Shown: positions 1 through 7,081 of the stretch, piece by piece
Position numbering within the stretch: the stretch's first letter is position 1
Layout: every line of letters starts with the position of its first letter
Assembly (NCBI GenBank): GCA_000621185.1
Contig: KK211224.1
Location: forward strand, 229,923 to 293,922
Direction: 5' to 3'
Source: Franconibacter pulveris DSM 19144
GTDB lineage: Bacteria; Pseudomonadota; Gammaproteobacteria; Enterobacterales; Enterobacteriaceae
DNA length: 64,000 nucleotides
Notes under the pieces: model-generated
Told to the model about the DNA's origin: nothing
Database searches by the model: none
What the model saw: only the letters and a program-made list of their open reading frames with translations
Made by a program: the position numbers and the translations under genes

Positions 1-2045
1 TGCGGGGAGATGCCGGAGTAGCTGCTCAGGCCGCCCAGCGACGCGGTGGCGTTCCGGATGGTCGCACGGCCCGGTTTGGTCACCGGCGTGGTCGGCGCGG
101 TTGGCGGCGTTTCGACGACTGGCGGCGTTCCGACCACAGGCGGCGTTCCGACTACCGGCGGGGTTTCGACTACCGGCGGCGCTTCCGTCAGCGTAACAAC
201 CAGCGCGCTGTTGGTTTCGTCAACATAGGTTGAGCCGGTCACCTGGCCGTTGTAGCCTGCGGCGCTGTAATTAAGCTTATCGGCGTTGTAGTTGGTGCCC
301 GTGCTGTTGGCATCAATCACCACATAACGCTGACCTGCGGCAAACTGGTAGGTGTTGCCGGTACGGGCAAGCGATACGGTAGAGCCCGCGTCCACGTTAG
401 CCGAGCCGGTAACCGTCAGACGACCATAGCCGGTATCCGCCGCTTTATCGCCTTTCGCAACCGCAGTATCGTTAACGCCCAGAATCAGCGATGCCGCTGC
501 GTTCTGCTGGTAGTTGCCGGTGATGGTCAGCGGGTTATTAACCTGCAGTCTGGCGGCGTCGTTAATCACGGTGCCGACAGGGGCGGTCGTGCTATCAGAA
601 TCGCTGCTGTCATCGCTCATAAGGCTGTTGAGCATCATGACGTTGCGGATGTTGATGTTGTCGTTCAGCAGCATGGAGCCGGAGCGGAAAATCACATCGC
701 CAGTGCTGGAAATCGTCCCCACGCCGTTAGCGCCTGAAGCGGTATCTTGATCGCTGACGCTCGCGATATTTATCACTTCGCTCGTACCCGTCAGCACGCC
801 CTGCTTATCCGTACCGCCAATAAATTCGAGGATGGTGCCATTATCGGCGGCAATAGTGCCTTCAATGGTGCCGGTGTTAGTGATAGTCAGCGTAGAGTCG
901 TTGTTGCCGCGGCTATATATAGCGAAGGTATTACCGGTGATCGTGCCGTTATTGGTGATGTCTATCGTGGAGTTGCCGCTGCCTTCGTCGTAAACGCCAT
1001 AATTGGTTCCGTTAATGGTGCCGTTATTAATCAGCGTCGTGTGATAGGCATCGGAATAATAATTCGCAGTGTAAACGCCATAGGTGCCGCTGATGGTGCC
1101 ATTGTTAATAATGGTACTGGTTGACCCTAAGGTATTATCCGAATAGTTGCGGTTGAAAACACCAACGACAGAGCCTGTAATATCACCATTGTTAGTCAGC
1201 GTATCGATTTGGCCAATGTTATATACGCCAAAATAAGAGCTGGTAATGGTGCCGTCGTTCGTTAAGTCTTTAATCAGGCCGGTGCTGTTATTATAAATGG
1301 CAGAATCGCTGTAATGATTGGTGCTGTTATTGCTGGCGATAGTGCCGGTATTATGCAGCGTATTAATGGTGCCGGTATTATAAATAGCGCCAGTGTTATA
1401 GTAATATCCAGTGTTGTTATTGTTTGTCGAGTTGATTATCCCGTCGTTTTCCAGAACGTCGATATTGCCGCGGTTATTAACCCCGGTTCTGCCTGAAATC
1501 ACGCCTGTCGTCACGTTCTTTAACGTGCCCAGGGTGCCGCTGTTGCTAATGCCGCCGCCCTGTTCGTAGCCAGTATTGCTGTAATAGGTACCAGCGGCTG
1601 GCCCGGAGATAGTTCCGCTGTTAATCAGCGTACCGACAGTGCTGGTCGCAGTCAGGTTAATAGCGCTGCTGGAATAATTACCGTTTTCGCCAGTAATTGT
1701 AATGCTGCCCTTATTATCGATGATATCGATGGCGCCCTGGTTTTGCAGGCCATAAAGGTAAGTATTGGAAAGCTCGCCGTCTCTCGCCGTAATTATCCCA
1801 TCGTTAGTCAATGACGTCAGGGCGGCATCCTGGCCGACATTCAGCGCGGTTTCTCCGTCACCGGTTGCGGTGCCTTCGCTGGTGACATGCACTGTCTGAT
1901 ATTCAGCGGGGATCTGAACGTTATATTGCTGGCTGGAAATGACATAGTCGCTGGGAACCGCGAAGGCATAGGGTGCCAGCAGTCCTTGCGCAGAGGTTAA
2001 CGCTACCAGCAAGGTTCCTTGCTGGCTAAACCGTGATTTCTTCAT
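1..2045 (-). CDS. Autotransporter adhesin, N-terminal 681 codons (runs off left edge)
   Basis: The frame is open without a stop from an ATG at 2045 to the window edge. Residues 1-29 form a signal peptide (MKKSRFSQQG start, hydrophobic middle, cleavage after AYAFA-like PYAFA). The passenger (about 30-610) is rich in Asn, Gly, Thr and Ser. It repeats short beta-strand units of the type N-N/T/S-G-T-I-x-G, for example LINNGTISG, LINNGTING, ITNNGTITG and ITNTGTIEG, each spaced about 20-30 residues, as expected for a right-handed beta-helix. A proline-rich hinge follows at about 620-645, then the beginning of a domain starting RATIRNATASLGG. The C-terminal beta-barrel lies outside the window. Known for the family: the barrel sits in the outer membrane and displays the passenger for adhesion or aggregation. 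The Shine-Dalgarno sequence is weak. It is divergent from the lipoprotein hydrolase gene. The class is confident; the ligand is unknown. Confidence 0.85.
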   Translation of the reverse strand, partial: MKKSRFSQQGTLLVALTSAQGLLAPYAFAVPSDYVISSQQYNVQIPAEYQTVHVTSEGTATGDGETALNVGQDAALTSLTNDGIITARDGELSNTYLYGLQNQGAIDIIDNKGSITITGENGNYSSSAINLTATSTVGTLINSGTISGPAAGTYYSNTGYEQGGGISNSGTLGTLKNVTTGVISGRTGVNNRGNIDVLENDGIINSTNNNNTGYYYNTGAIYNTGTINTLHNTGTIASNNSTNHYSDSAIYNNSTGLIKDLTNDGTITSSYFGVYNIGQIDTLTNNGDITGSVVGVFNRNYSDNTLGSTSTIINNGTISGTYGVYTANYYSDAYHTTLINNGTINGTNYGVYDEGSGNSTIDITNNGTITGNTFAIYSRGNNDSTLTITNTGTIEGTIAADNGTILEFIGGTDKQGVLTGTSEVINIASVSDQDTASGANGVGTISSTGDVIFRSGSMLLNDNINIRNVMMLNSLMSDDSSDSDSTTAPVGTVINDAARLQVNNPLTITGNYQQNAAASLILGVNDTAVAKGDKAADTGYGRLTVTGSANVDAGSTVSLARTGNTYQFAAGQRYVVIDANSTGTNYNADKLNYSAAGYNGQVTGSTYVDETNSALVVTLTEAPPVVETPPVVGTPPVVGTPPVVETPPTAPTTPVTKPGRATIRNATASLGGLSSYSGISP
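105..185 (-). repeat. Tandem PPVV(E/G)T hinge repeats in the autotransporter
   Basis: On the minus strand, four consecutive 18-base units encode PPVVET, PPVVGT, PPVVGT and PPVVET. They are flanked by EA and by PPTAPTTP. The frame matches the autotransporter start at 2045. Such Pro-rich stretches usually act as a spacer between passenger and translocator, and unit number may vary by slippage. Confidence 0.8.
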
Positions 2046-2237
2046 GATGTACCGTGCGATGTCGCGCTTGGGGTTAACGAAAAGAGCCGTTATATGTTAC
2101 GTTCAGATTTATCTGATTACATTTCGTTTCGAAATATAAATCTGCTTGCAAAGAAAACAATCAGCGAAGCTAAATTATTTTCGGCTCAGGCCGCGCGGAA
2201 CTTTAGAGTTTCACTTAAATAAAAGTGTGAAGAGCGA

Positions 2238-3083
2238 ATGAAAAAGACAAAAAAAGCCCTGGCTTTTACGTGTGTAATATTGATTAGTATGACTTTTTTG
2301 TTAACGGGATGTGTCGGCAAAAATCCGCGTGAAAGCGCCGATATATTGGCGAAACAAAGTGGTCTTACCAGTGAAAATTTTTCTGCGAACGGAATATATT
2401 TTCGCACCTGGCATCGCATTACGCCGTCGGTTACGCTTTTGCGGGTTTATGTGGAAGGGGACGGATTCGCCTGGGTGAGCCGTACGCGTCCTTCAGACGA
2501 CCCAACGCCGCACAATCCCGTTGGCCTCGCGTTAGCCGCGGCGGATCAATCCGCTAACATCCTTTACCTTGCGCGACCGTGTCAGTTTATCGGGCCGCCG
2601 TTGCCCGCCGCCTGCAATGTCCATCTCTGGACTGATAAGCGCTTCTCATCAAACGTTATTCAGGCGATGAACGAGGTATTAAGCCAGGTAATACAACGCT
2701 ATCCGCAGGCGAAAGTTGAGCTGGTGGGGTATTCAGGCGGCGGCAACATTGCCGCGCTGCTTGCGGCGCAGCGGACGGATGTGGTTTCGCTGCGTACGGT
2801 GGCGGGGAACCTCGATGTCGCGTACGTGAATGCACTGCACCGTGTTTCCGCCATGCCGGATGCGCAAAGCGCGGCAGACGTCGCGCCAGAACTGGCGAGC
2901 CTGCCGCAAATCCATTTCAGCGGTGCGGATGACCGTACGGTGCCGCCCGCTGTCGCGGCGCGTTTTCAGCAGGTGACAGGAGCGCGCTGCGCGCAGGTTG
3001 AAGTGGTGCCGGGCATGGCGCACGGCTCCGACTGGGCGGCGCGCTGGCCGGGTTTGCTGGCGAAAGCGCCGGTTTGCCGGTGA
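2238..3083 (+). CDS. Lipoprotein with alpha/beta-hydrolase fold
   Basis: This 281-residue protein begins with a charged start (MKKTKKA), a hydrophobic stretch and a lipobox LTGC with the acylated Cys at residue 25, so a periplasm-facing lipoprotein is predicted. The nucleophile elbow is VGYSGGGN (Ser about 162), a G-x-S-x-G type site. A plausible acid is in FSGADDRTVP (about 230) and a plausible His in GMAHGSDW (about 262), which completes a Ser-Asp-His triad. The substrate cannot be read from the sequence; esterase or lipase activity is inferred from the fold. It starts about 190 bases from the divergent autotransporter gene, with a GAAGAGCG ribosome site. Confidence 0.8.
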   Translation: MKKTKKALAFTCVILISMTFLLTGCVGKNPRESADILAKQSGLTSENFSANGIYFRTWHRITPSVTLLRVYVEGDGFAWVSRTRPSDDPTPHNPVGLALAAADQSANILYLARPCQFIGPPLPAACNVHLWTDKRFSSNVIQAMNEVLSQVIQRYPQAKVELVGYSGGGNIAALLAAQRTDVVSLRTVAGNLDVAYVNALHRVSAMPDAQSAADVAPELASLPQIHFSGADDRTVPPAVAARFQQVTGARCAQVEVVPGMAHGSDWAARWPGLLAKAPVCR

Positions 3084-3441
3084 AGGGCAGGAACGTTTGT
3101 AGGCTGTGGAAATATGTGTGCGAACCAATAAACGTTTTATCGCCACAGCCATTTCAAACCACGCGTTTATTTCCGTTCAGGAGGTTGGTTCCGGAAATAA
3201 AAAGGGCCCGCGGGGTTGGGAGTTAAGTTATTTGATTCATTAACTCTGTATCACGGGGGTATTGGGATTGCAGAAATAAGCGTTATTTAATGACTTAAGG
3301 ATTAGCGATTATCTTGTCTATGATTTTATAGTATATATTTCAAAAAGTTATTCGTGCAATCTATGGCATTTTTTGCCTGGTATTATTATCTGCCACGGGG
3401 TTTATTAGTTAGCAGTATTTTTTCCAACTAATAAAGGAACA
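3084..3441. other. AT-rich gap before the Hcp cassette
   Basis: No credible gene is seen. Base composition becomes much more AT-rich than the flanking core DNA, with tracts such as TTTTATAGTATATAT near 3324-3338 that could serve as a promoter for the downstream three-gene unit. This composition fits horizontally acquired DNA, but no operator is recognised. Confidence 0.5.
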
Positions 3442-3447
3442 ATGGAA

Positions 3448-3930
3448 ATGGCTATCCCGGCGTACTTATGGCTTAAAGATGATGGCGGTGCAGATATTAA
3501 AGGCTCTGTTGATATAAAAGACCGAGAAGGAAGCATTGAAATACTATCATTTGGGCACGGGCTGCATCTGCCTACTGATACCGCAATAGGAAGGATTACG
3601 GGAACGCGTCAGCATTGTGCACTGAGTTTTCAGAAAGAATTTGATTCCTCCAGCCCCTATCTTTACAAAGCGATAGCGACGGGCCAGACGCTTAAAATGG
3701 CTGAAATAAAATGGTACCGCATCAACGATGCAGGGCAGGAAGTTGAATATTTTAATATGTTGCTTGAGAAAGTTAAGGTTGTCAGTTGTTGCCCCTGCAT
3801 GCTGGATATAAAAAACCCGGCCACTGAAAAGCATAATCATTTGGAAAATGTATCGCTGCGTTATGAGCGGATTACCTGGAAGTATTGTGACGGCAATGTC
3901 CAGTTTACTGATGCGTGGAATGAAAGATGA
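3448..3930 (+). CDS. hcp: Hcp-family type VI secretion tube protein
   Basis: The 160-residue product starts MAIPAYLWLKDD and has the Hcp1 pattern: GSVDIKDREGSIEILSFGHG near the N-terminus, then FQKEFDSSSPYLYKAI, then a C-terminal strand LENVSLRYERITWKY with a closing W and DAWNER. Hcp forms hexameric rings that stack into the T6SS inner tube and can carry effectors in the lumen. An ATG six bases upstream (3442) is in frame. The one at 3448 fits both the family start and the spacing to the AAGGA at 3435-3439. No other T6SS structural gene is in the window, so this is an orphan Hcp. Its stop overlaps the start of the next gene by four bases (ATGA), which indicates coupled translation with the effector. 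Confidence 0.9.
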   Translation: MAIPAYLWLKDDGGADIKGSVDIKDREGSIEILSFGHGLHLPTDTAIGRITGTRQHCALSFQKEFDSSSPYLYKAIATGQTLKMAEIKWYRINDAGQEVEYFNMLLEKVKVVSCCPCMLDIKNPATEKHNHLENVSLRYERITWKYCDGNVQFTDAWNER

Positions 3931-4406
3931 TCCGCTGTACTTTTCATCTGAATGGTGGACAGTTATCAACATTAAGTTGCCCAGGCGTGGGTTTCTTTTC
4001 CGCCTATTCCGGTAACGCTGGCCCGCACCGTAATAATCCCGACTCGATAGCAATCCCGAAAAAAGGCCCTATTCCACCGGGAAATTATTACATCGTTACG
4101 CGCCCGCGCGGCGGCTTCCGCACGCGCTGGCAGGATATGATCCACGGCCTGGAAAGCGGCTCAGATCGTGATCTGTGGTTTGCCTTATACCGGGAAGACA
4201 GCGCAATAGATGACTTCGCATTTATTGAAGGTGTGGAAAGGGGACACTTTCGGCTACATCCTGCAGGCCAGTCCGGGATCAGTAACGGTTGCATTACCTT
4301 AACCAGCCATGCTGAATATGACATTTTGCTAAACGCGCTGTTGAAAACACCATCAATAATGGTAACCGCGCAACTTAAAGCTTTTGGCACTATACAGGTG
4401 TATTAA
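3927..4406 (+). CDS. Tlde1-type L,D-transpeptidase-like T6SS effector (DUF2778)
   Basis: This 159-residue protein lacks a signal peptide. Its N-terminus (FHLNGGQLSTLSCPG, then FSAYSGNAGPHRNNP) and IPKKGPIPPGNYYIV match DUF2778 proteins. The C-terminal half carries the catalytic signature RLHPAGQSGISNGCITL with His111 and Cys122, as in L,D-transpeptidases. Known for the family (Salmonella Tlde1): it is delivered by T6SS to the periplasm, cleaves peptidoglycan stem peptides or swaps D-amino acids, and stops target cell growth. Here it is translationally coupled to hcp upstream and to a small membrane protein downstream, the classic carrier-toxin-immunity layout. The assignment rests on motif and context. 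Confidence 0.83.
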   Translation: MIRCTFHLNGGQLSTLSCPGVGFFSAYSGNAGPHRNNPDSIAIPKKGPIPPGNYYIVTRPRGGFRTRWQDMIHGLESGSDRDLWFALYREDSAIDDFAFIEGVERGHFRLHPAGQSGISNGCITLTSHAEYDILLNALLKTPSIMVTAQLKAFGTIQVY

Positions 4407-4654
4407 TGAAGCCCATTCACTATGTTTTTATTTGGCTGCTTGAGCTTTTATCGCTGTCTGTTATTTATAGCCTGCTTTGTTATGTTATGCCGGATGAAGC
4501 ATTATTTTTATGGTATGAAGACAGATATGGCATGATAATGGAGAATCAATGGTATGACGCGTATACATTAATACTGATGCTAATAGCCATTTTTATTAAT
4601 TGCGTGTTGATCTGGCTGATTTTTTCTGCCTGCAACAGGAAAGAATTAACATAA
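4406..4654 (+). CDS. Putative immunity protein to the Tlde1-type effector
   Basis: This 82-residue protein has two predicted membrane helices (about 5-27 and 54-75) around a loop with DEALFLWYEDRYGMIMENQWYD. The start codon overlaps the last base of the effector stop (TAATG). An N-terminal membrane anchor with a periplasmic loop fits a protein that shields the cell from a periplasmic wall-degrading toxin, and Tldi1-type immunity proteins are small membrane or periplasmic proteins. The function is inferred from position and topology, since the sequence itself has no recognised motif. Confidence 0.65.
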   Translation: MKPIHYVFIWLLELLSLSVIYSLLCYVMPDEALFLWYEDRYGMIMENQWYDAYTLILMLIAIFINCVLIWLIFSACNRKELT

Positions 4655-4656
4655 TA

Positions 4657-4693
4657 AAAACGGCGCAAAGTGAGATTCAGCCTGCGCCGTTTT
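4657..4693 (+). terminator. Intrinsic terminator after the T6SS cassette
   Basis: An 11-base perfect stem AAAACGGCGCA / TGCGCCGTTTT (4657-4667 with 4683-4693) follows the immunity gene stop by two bases. The A- and T-rich ends make it usable in both directions. Confidence 0.8.
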
Positions 4694-5445
4694 GGTCTGG
4701 ATTAAGCAAGAATCGCAGCGGCCAGTGGGTTAACCGCGTTAACCCCAAAGGATTTTAAATCCCTCGTTATGCTTCAGTGGAAAACGGATGCGTGAAACAT
4801 ATTTTGCGAGCTGAATTCCATATCACGATGAAAGGCGCGGCAACTGTCCAGGAAGCGGTAAACGCAGGCGCTTAAGTTCTTGAAGCGCATAACCTCTCGT
4901 TGTATCGTTCACCCGCGCCTGCAAAATCAGGCGCCGGGATTAGCCTCCTGCCAAACTTCACTGGCGACACATGACGCTTAGCGTCTTTTTTGTGTCGTTC
5001 GCTCGGCTACACCTCAATGGTGGGCCGGGCGGGGGCGTCGCAAGACGCGCCCCTATCCGATGGAACCGGTGAGACCAATTCCGTTCAGTTCTCCGCCCGC
5101 AAGATTAATCTCTTCGGTGGTGAATAAATATCTACTCATCAGAGACTGCCTTGTGGCTACAACCCTTATCCACGTTCCAGCTAATATCTCTGCGCATTTA
5201 CCCAAGCTTTCCACTGTTTTTCCTCCACGTTTTATTCACATTCTCAACCCGGCATTAGCAAGGGAGTAGCGAACGACATATTGGAAGGTCAGACGTAGGT
5301 TTCTTGCACGAAATGGACTCTTATTAAGTAAAGGAATGGCACATAACCACTGAAGGATAGAGAAATGCCAAAGAGAAAGTTCATGCTGGATGCAAAGTGA
5401 GCACAGCGAAAATGTAATGCCCGGTAACGTATCACCCCCAAAGCA
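4694..5445. mobile_element. Remnant of a P4-like satellite or prophage immunity region
   Basis: No full-length gene is present. The segment 4915-5050 reads like the immunity/ash leader region shared by P4-like satellites and related prophages. It has a GGCGCCGGGATTAGCC block, then GGCGACACATGACGC with the echoing TTTTTTGTGTCGTTCGCTCG, then a start ATGGTGGGCCGGGC. Downstream (5130-5440) the DNA is unstructured with no intact integrase. Together with the tRNA-end duplication at 5477-5496 this suggests a decayed integrative element. The family match is from memory of such leaders and needs a database search. Confidence 0.5.
5017..5127 (+). CDS. Ash-like leader peptide, 36 residues
   Basis: The ORF starts MVGRAGASQDAPLSDGTGET and ends KINLFGGE. 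The MVGxAGAxQxAPxS beginning and the NSVQF segment are typical of short Ash-type ORFs found at the start of P4-like and other prophage operons. It follows the hairpin-rich leader at 4960-5010. Here it is short and isolated, so it is probably a relic rather than a working gene. Confidence 0.45.
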   Translation: MVGRAGASQDAPLSDGTGETNSVQFSARKINLFGGE

Positions 5446-5470
5446 AAAACCCAGCCATAGGCTGGGTTTT
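5446..5470. terminator. Intrinsic terminator hairpin
   Basis: Perfect 11-base stem AAAACCCAGCC / GGCTGGGTTTT with a 3-base ATA loop. It lies just before the tRNA-end duplicate at 5477, mirroring the terminator that lies next to the intact tRNA at 5618-5642. The two hairpin-plus-tRNA-end blocks therefore look like related junctions. Confidence 0.75.
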
Positions 5471-5476
5471 CAGAAT

Positions 5477-5496
5477 AAGTGGTGCCCGGACGCGGA
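5477..5496. repeat. Duplicate of tRNA-Phe 3' end (attachment-site scar)
   Basis: AAGTGGTGCCCGGACGCGGA at 5477-5496 matches 5648-5667 at the 3' end of tRNA-Phe with one mismatch (ACGCGGA against ACTCGGA). The repeat covers the CCA end and part of the T arm plus the immediate flank. A direct repeat of a tRNA 3' end is the usual trace of site-specific integration. The 151-base interval between copies suggests deletion of most of the inserted element or insertion on the far side. Confidence 0.65.
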
Positions 5497-5617
5497 CAAA
5501 AACGCCGGGAGCGTTTTTGCACAGCGCGTTCCGCGCTGGCCCCGCAGGGGTGAGCCACAGGGAGGTGGCGAACAATCGAACATCGTTCGATGAAGAGTCC
5601 GGAACCCTCAAAAGCAA

Positions 5618-5642
5618 AAACCCCCGCCAAAGGCGAGGGTTT
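5618..5642 (-). terminator. Terminator of the tRNA-Phe gene
   Basis: The 11-base arms AAACCCCCGCC / GGCGAGGGTTT pair with one mismatch around a 3-base loop. On the minus strand the hairpin follows the tRNA 3' end by 8 bases and is followed by a T-rich run (GGGTTTTTGC), as expected for tRNA termination. Confidence 0.75.
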
Positions 5643-5650
5643 GAAAGAAG

Positions 5651-5726
5651 TGGTGCCCGGACTCGGAATCGAACCAAGGACACGGGGATTTTCAATCCCC
5701 TGCTCTACCGACTGAGCTATCCGGGC
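5651..5726 (-). tRNA. pheV: tRNA-Phe (GAA)
   Basis: On the minus strand, 76 bases begin GCCCGGATAGCTCAGTCGG and end in TCCGGGCACCA. The anticodon loop reads TTGAAAA, so the anticodon is GAA. The acceptor stem GCCCGGA / TCCGGGC and the T loop GGTTCGATTCC are complete, and CCA is encoded. It lies beside yqgA and speC as pheV does in E. coli, a common island insertion site. The symbol is by synteny. Confidence 0.95.
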
Positions 5727-5829
5727 AACGGGGCGCATTAAACCTGAATCGTCCATGCGCGTCAAATATTTTCACCTGAATCCGCGCCGTCCGCACATTC
5801 CGGCAGCAGTTTGCTGCGTTTATGAACGC

Positions 5830-6549
5830 TTATGCGAAGAAATGGGTCCAGAGCGCTGAAACCGGCATCGAAAGCAGCAGGGCGGGGAGCATATTCACCA
5901 CCGCAAACATCTTAATGCCGCAAATGCGCAGCCCCGTAGCGAGCAGCAGCAGGCCGCCAGTGGCGGTAAAATCCGCCATCATCGCGGGCGTGGTGAGCGG
6001 CAGGATAAACACCGCGCAGTACGCAAGCGTGAGCTGAATCAGCAACATCGGCGCGGCGATAGACGCCACCGCAATGCCAAGCGACGTCGCAAAAATCGTG
6101 GCGGTGAAGAAATCGAGAAACGCCTTGGCGATAAGCACGCTGTTATCGCCCGTCATTCCCTCGCGCATGGCGCCGAAAATCCCGGTGCCACTGGCGCAAA
6201 ACAGAATAATAATGGCGACGAAATTCTGCACGTAGCTCTCCTGCGCCGGGTTCGCCTTCTTGCCGGGCCGCAACCGCTGCGCAATATGGCTTGCGTTCTT
6301 CACCGCCTTGCTGATGCCGCCTTCCAGGTAACAGAGCTCGCCAATCAGCGCGCCGAGCAGGGTAGAGAGCACCATCACCGGCAGGTTGGCGCACTTCACC
6401 ACCAGCAAAATGCCAATGCCCATTGATGCCAGCCCAAAGACAGAGGGCATGGAGGTGCGCAGCCGCTCCGGCAGCCGTTGGCTCAGCGCCGCACCGAGCA
6501 CGCCGCCCAGCAGCACGGCGGCGGCGTTGATAAAAGGCCCTGTTACCAT
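5830..6549 (-). CDS. yqgA: DUF554 membrane protein YqgA
   Basis: This 239-residue integral membrane protein starts MVTGPFINAAAVLLGGVLGA. It has about six hydrophobic segments and the DUF554 features GLASMGIGILLVVK, GALIGELCYLEGG and FCASGTGIFGAMREGMTGD. It is the expected neighbour of tRNA-Phe and speC in enterobacteria. The transported substrate is not established for the family. The start is preceded by GGGAGAG on the minus strand. Confidence 0.92.
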   Translation of the reverse strand: MVTGPFINAAAVLLGGVLGAALSQRLPERLRTSMPSVFGLASMGIGILLVVKCANLPVMVLSTLLGALIGELCYLEGGISKAVKNASHIAQRLRPGKKANPAQESYVQNFVAIIILFCASGTGIFGAMREGMTGDNSVLIAKAFLDFFTATIFATSLGIAVASIAAPMLLIQLTLAYCAVFILPLTTPAMMADFTATGGLLLLATGLRICGIKMFAVVNMLPALLLSMPVSALWTHFFA

Positions 6550-7081
6550 AGCCCTCTCCCACTAACTGTGTAAGCTTTAAGCATAAACCGCATCTGTTTT
6601 TCCTTGCGTGTCGCCCGCCCGAAACTCCTTGTTACGCATTTTTATGCGAAAAAATGATGAGTTTATTCGAGCGGCTAAAAATAGTTATTTGAATTTTAAA
6701 GGATTACGTTTGCGAGGCAAAATCGCGCTGCGTAAACCTCTTCTTACGGGTTGCCCGTCCCGGCAGAAGGTGCCATTATTGCGCGACTTTTCTTCACAAC
6801 ACGGGGTGCTTTTATGCTGATTATCGCCACAGCTCCTGCTCTGCGAAGCCTTTCGCAGCCGCACGCCCGTTGTTTCTCCCGGTCGTTCTCCACGCTCGCC
6901 ATGCGGTGAGGTTAACGCACGCTCACTGCAGGACAACAGTAAGACCAGAAACGCTCTGTTTTTACTGATGTCTGGCGGTCGGAGCTGGAACCCAGTCGGA
7001 CCACGCAAGCCATCTTCGCCGGGATATTCCCGATGCTGTGCCTGAAGGCGCTCACCCCCTTTGTGACGGGTTTTTGTGCTT
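6550..7081. promoter_or_regulatory. Long intergenic region and probable speC leader
   Basis: These 532 bases separate the divergent yqgA and speC genes. The first 200 bases are AT-rich (promoter-like tracts near 6655-6710). The rest is GC-rich, full of inverted segments such as CTCTGCGAAGC / CGCAGCC, and contains the 31-codon ORF at 6814. A long structured leader with a short ORF is compatible with polyamine- or translation-dependent control of ornithine decarboxylase, but this is inference only. Confidence 0.4.
6814..6909 (+). CDS. Possible 31-residue leader peptide upstream of speC
   Basis: ATG at 6814 follows GGGGTG at 6803-6808 with six-base spacing, and the frame runs 31 codons to TGA at 6907. 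The product starts MLIIATAPALRSL and has a basic tail rich in Arg and Ser (CFSRSFSTLAMR). It ends 172 bases before speC. It does not match the known SpeFL leader. It may be chance, but the ribosome site and position justify listing. Confidence 0.3.
   Translation: MLIIATAPALRSLSQPHARCFSRSFSTLAMR

Noticed and set aside
46..228. Plus-strand ORF with TTGGVPTTGGV repeats
   Set aside because: It is the mirror of the PPVV(E/G)T hinge of the minus-strand autotransporter, whose frame is open for 681 codons with a signal peptide.
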